Part shown: piece by piece, positions 61,657-64,000 of the stretch
Position numbering within the stretch: the first letter of the stretch is position 1
How the letters are laid out: every line of letters starts with the position of its first letter
NCBI RefSeq assembly: GCF_016901815.1
Contig: NZ_JACSNR010000001.1
Coordinates: 1 to 64,000 of the forward strand
Length of the DNA: 64,000 nucleotides
Origin: Hydrogenoanaerobacterium saccharovorans
Lineage (GTDB): Bacteria > Bacillota > Clostridia > Oscillospirales > Ruminococcaceae
Reading direction: 5' to 3'
The notes under the pieces: model-generated
What the model was told of the DNA's origin: nothing
The model's input: the letters and a program-made list of their open reading frames with translations, nothing else
Database searches by the model: none
Program-made: the position numbers and the translations under genes

Positions 61657-63054
61657 ATGAAAAAGCTGGAAAAAGCATGGATCTTCATCTGGGCCGGAGC
61701 AATGCTCCTGTTCGGGCTTCTGACTGTGAACGGACTGCGTTTCCAGTACGGCGACACAGTCCGGACCATTGTCCGCGGCGTGGATGACCTCAATCTGGGC
61801 AGTGATCTCACCGGCGGTCTGGAACTGGCCCTGCAGCCCGAATCCGGTCTGCCTGCGGAACAGCAGCTCCTGGACAATGCCCGGGAAGTCCTGATGAAAC
61901 GGCTGGACTACCTCGGCATCCAGAATGCGGAAGTCACGGTGGATTCGGAGGAGAGCCGTCTGCTGGTGCGCTTCCCCAATCAATCAGGCGTTTCCCAGTC
62001 CGACTACCCTGAGATTGTTTCAGCTCTCACCTCCCGCAATGCCCTGACCGTCCGGGATGGCATCGCCTCGGATGAACAGGGCCGTCCCACCGGTGAAATC
62101 CTGCTGGAGGAAAAGGATATTGTCTCCGCCCAGGCCTCTGGCGACCGGGATACCAACACCATTTCCGTGCGGCTCTCCCTGACCGAGGACGGTCAGAGCA
62201 AATTTGATGCCGCCGCTGCCCGGCTGGCTGAGGCCGGACGCAATATCTCCGTCTGGATGGACAACCAGCTCATCTCGGTGATCTACACCCGCAATGAACC
62301 AGTGGAGCCGGTCATCACCGGGGAATTCACCGCTGATTCCGCCATCCGTCTGGCTGCGGAAATCAATGCCCGTTCCCTGCCCCTGTCCCTCACCGCTGAG
62401 GACTTCTCGGTCATCTCCCCGGCCCAGGGCAGCCAGATGCTCACCACCCTCTGCCGCTCTGCCGGTCTGGGGCTGATCCTGCTGGCTGTGCTCATGCTCG
62501 CACTCTACCGTCTGCCCGGCGCTGTGGGCTTGACGGCTCTGGTCATTCAGCTGGAACTCACCCTGGCTGCTTTCACCGGTCTTGTGCCGCTGGTGCAGCC
62601 GGTTCAGCTCACCGTGTCGGGACTGCTCGGCATCCTGCTCACCATGGGCTTCGGAGTCAATACCAGCGTCAACACCGCCGAACACATCAAGGCGGAACTC
62701 CTGGGCGGCAGGAATCTGGACTACGCAGTCAATCACGGATTCAAGCGCACCTATTCCACCCTGTTCGACGGACATACCACCCTGGTCTTTCTGCTGATCC
62801 TGCTCCTGACTGCGGTGAGCGGATTTGTCACCGATCTCACCTGGCTGACCCCTGCCCAGACCCTGGCTGGTCTGCTCCAGGGACAGCAGACTGTGGCTGC
62901 CCAGTCGCTGCACTCCTTCTTATATGCTGTGCTGGCTGGAATCGCCGCAAACTATATTTCCTGCAACTGGATCGCCCATTCCATGATGCGGTCCCTGACC
63001 AAATATCCGGCCCTGCGTGACCCGGTGCTGTATGGAGGTGTCCGCCATGATTGA
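61657..63054 (+). CDS. secD: Protein translocase subunit SecD (diverged)
   Basis: 465 aa. Integral membrane subunit that uses the proton gradient to complete Sec-dependent export. First helix at about 7-25, then the P1 periplasmic region with DDLNLGSDLTGGLELAL, the family N-terminal motif. Five helices follow from about 270. In the usually invariant helix-4 motif (V-D-A-N-V...ERI-EEL) this protein has GVNTSVNTAEHIKAELL, so the proton-relay Asp is Asn. GGGAGG precedes the ATG by five bases. The 3-prime end overlaps secF by eight bases. Confidence 0.88.
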   Translation: MKKLEKAWIFIWAGAMLLFGLLTVNGLRFQYGDTVRTIVRGVDDLNLGSDLTGGLELALQPESGLPAEQQLLDNAREVLMKRLDYLGIQNAEVTVDSEESRLLVRFPNQSGVSQSDYPEIVSALTSRNALTVRDGIASDEQGRPTGEILLEEKDIVSAQASGDRDTNTISVRLSLTEDGQSKFDAAAARLAEAGRNISVWMDNQLISVIYTRNEPVEPVITGEFTADSAIRLAAEINARSLPLSLTAEDFSVISPAQGSQMLTTLCRSAGLGLILLAVLMLALYRLPGAVGLTALVIQLELTLAAFTGLVPLVQPVQLTVSGLLGILLTMGFGVNTSVNTAEHIKAELLGGRNLDYAVNHGFKRTYSTLFDGHTTLVFLLILLLTAVSGFVTDLTWLTPAQTLAGLLQGQQTVAAQSLHSFLYAVLAGIAANYISCNWIAHSMMRSLTKYPALRDPVLYGGVRHD

Positions 63055-64000
63055 TCTGACCCGGAATCGCCGGAAAATCTTTGCGTTCACCGGACTGTTC
63101 GTCCTGCTCCTGGCTGCGGTGCTGCTGCTCCTGCCGCCGGAGATCTCCCCGGCCCTGGGAGGCGGCGTGGGGCTGGAATACCGCATCCATGCCGTTTTCA
63201 ACGACGAGGAGGAGCAACAGCTTGCCGAGTCCTCACTGATCCAGACCGCTTCGGACACCCTGGGGCTCCCTGTGGAGGGTTCCCTGGTCCCGTCCTCGGC
63301 CCAGGAGAACCTGTGGCTGCTCCAGCTGCGGCTGGACCCCACCGACGAGATCCCATACGATGACTTCCAGGATCTGACCTATGCCCTGATCAACAGCTTC
63401 CCCGGCTGGACCTTCCAGACCACCGCCGGCATCTCCCAGAGCCTGGGTACCGCCGTGCGCTCCACAGTGGACTATCTGCTCTGCCTGATCGTCCTGCTGG
63501 GTATCTCGGCGCTGTATCTGCTTCTGCGCTGCCGCCGGCTCCAGAGCTCCCCTGCCGCCGCTGCCGGAATGCTCGGCATCCTGTTCAGCCTGCTGGGAAT
63601 GTGCGCGCTCTCTGCTCTGGTGGGTGTGGTATTCGACTTCAGCACCATTCTGGCAGCCCTCTCGCTGGTGGTCTTTGCGGTCTATGACATCACCGCTATC
63701 TTTGCCGCCATGGAACGGCATCCCGCTGATTCCGCCGCCGACTGGGCCATGGCTCTGCGGGCCGCCCAGCAGGAACGGGGCCGGGGTCTGATGGTCAACA
63801 CCCTGATGGTGAGCGCAGTCCTGCTGAGCATCACTGTCGGCGCCTATCACAGCGATATGACCGCCCTGACCGCCTTCTCCTTCCCGCTCACAGCGGGGCT
63901 GGCCTTTGCCCTCTATGCCGGGCTGGCTCTGGTGCCGCTGCTGTGGTACGAGTTCCGCTTCGGGCGTGAAATCCGGACAGAACCGGACTCCGCTGAATAG
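63047..64000 (+). CDS. secF: Protein translocase subunit SecF (diverged)
   Basis: 317 aa. Partner of SecD. First helix at about 13-31, an external region, then five helices from about 145. The family motif around Asp in helix 4 appears as VVFAVYDITAIFAAMERH, keeping the Asp. GLEYRIHAVF stands where most SecF proteins have an F-TGG motif, so the sequence is diverged. The ATG at 63047 follows GGAGGTG; it ends in TAG at the last base of the window. Operon with secD. Confidence 0.85.
   Translation: MIDLTRNRRKIFAFTGLFVLLLAAVLLLLPPEISPALGGGVGLEYRIHAVFNDEEEQQLAESSLIQTASDTLGLPVEGSLVPSSAQENLWLLQLRLDPTDEIPYDDFQDLTYALINSFPGWTFQTTAGISQSLGTAVRSTVDYLLCLIVLLGISALYLLLRCRRLQSSPAAAAGMLGILFSLLGMCALSALVGVVFDFSTILAALSLVVFAVYDITAIFAAMERHPADSAADWAMALRAAQQERGRGLMVNTLMVSAVLLSITVGAYHSDMTALTAFSFPLTAGLAFALYAGLALVPLLWYEFRFGREIRTEPDSAE

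Overview
The window looks like chromosome of a low-abundance-repeat, moderately GC-rich Gram-positive gut anaerobe of the Oscillospiraceae (Faecalibacterium / Gemmiger / Subdoligranulum type). The basis is indirect: Firmicute-type genes (fakA with an Asp23 partner, ymdB, split transketolase, LTA-synthase-like sulfatase, the spoIIA sporulation operon, DUF2508, DUF1858), AGGAGG ribosome binding sites, many rho-independent terminators and consensus TTGACA-17-TATAAT promoters. No phage, plasmid, CRISPR or transposase gene is seen. The genus assignment is inference.

Layout. 0.1-6.2 kb: minus-strand split transketolase, a membrane protein of unknown function, an SDR dehydrogenase and an AI-2E-type permease. 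6.3-17.2 kb: ABC-F ATPase, an Imm-5-like protein, nucleoside hydrolase, fakA/asp23, an RluA-ymdB-peptide-binding lipoprotein operon, and NADP-glutamate dehydrogenase. 17.5-23.6 kb (plus strand): ftsH interrupted by an in-frame TAG, rnpB (RNase P RNA), a cation antiporter, and a chloramphenicol-acetyltransferase-like gene preceded by a leader ORF and hairpin. 23.7-38.4 kb: purC, xpt, flavodoxin-like and GNAT genes, an LTA-synthase-like gene, spoIIAA-spoIIAB-sigF, folC, valS and guaA.

38.5-46.3 kb is a compact magnesium locus on the minus strand: two MgtA-type P-ATPases (one broken by a one-base frameshift), MgtC, a winged-helix regulator without a receiver domain, and three very small membrane proteins, plus a proline-containing leader ORF. 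An identical 11-bp-period direct repeat lies exactly 33 bp upstream of the -10 box of both the mgtA and the mgtC transcription units, which suggests a dedicated activator-controlled regulon. This is the best candidate in the window for a little-described system.

46.5-64 kb: a MerR-controlled redox/hydrolase operon, a TetR operon with the same palindrome in front of both tetR and its neighbours, azlCD, a 3-methyladenine glycosylase, corA, an aminotransferase, tRNA-Leu(CAA) with an adjacent structured and repetitive intergenic region, an Lsa-like antibiotic-resistance ABC-F gene behind a six-codon leader peptide and a terminator (a ribosome-mediated attenuator), a D-2-hydroxyacid dehydrogenase, and a strongly diverged secD-secF pair. 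Two genes (ftsH, mgtA) carry single-base lesions, which may be real or consensus errors.
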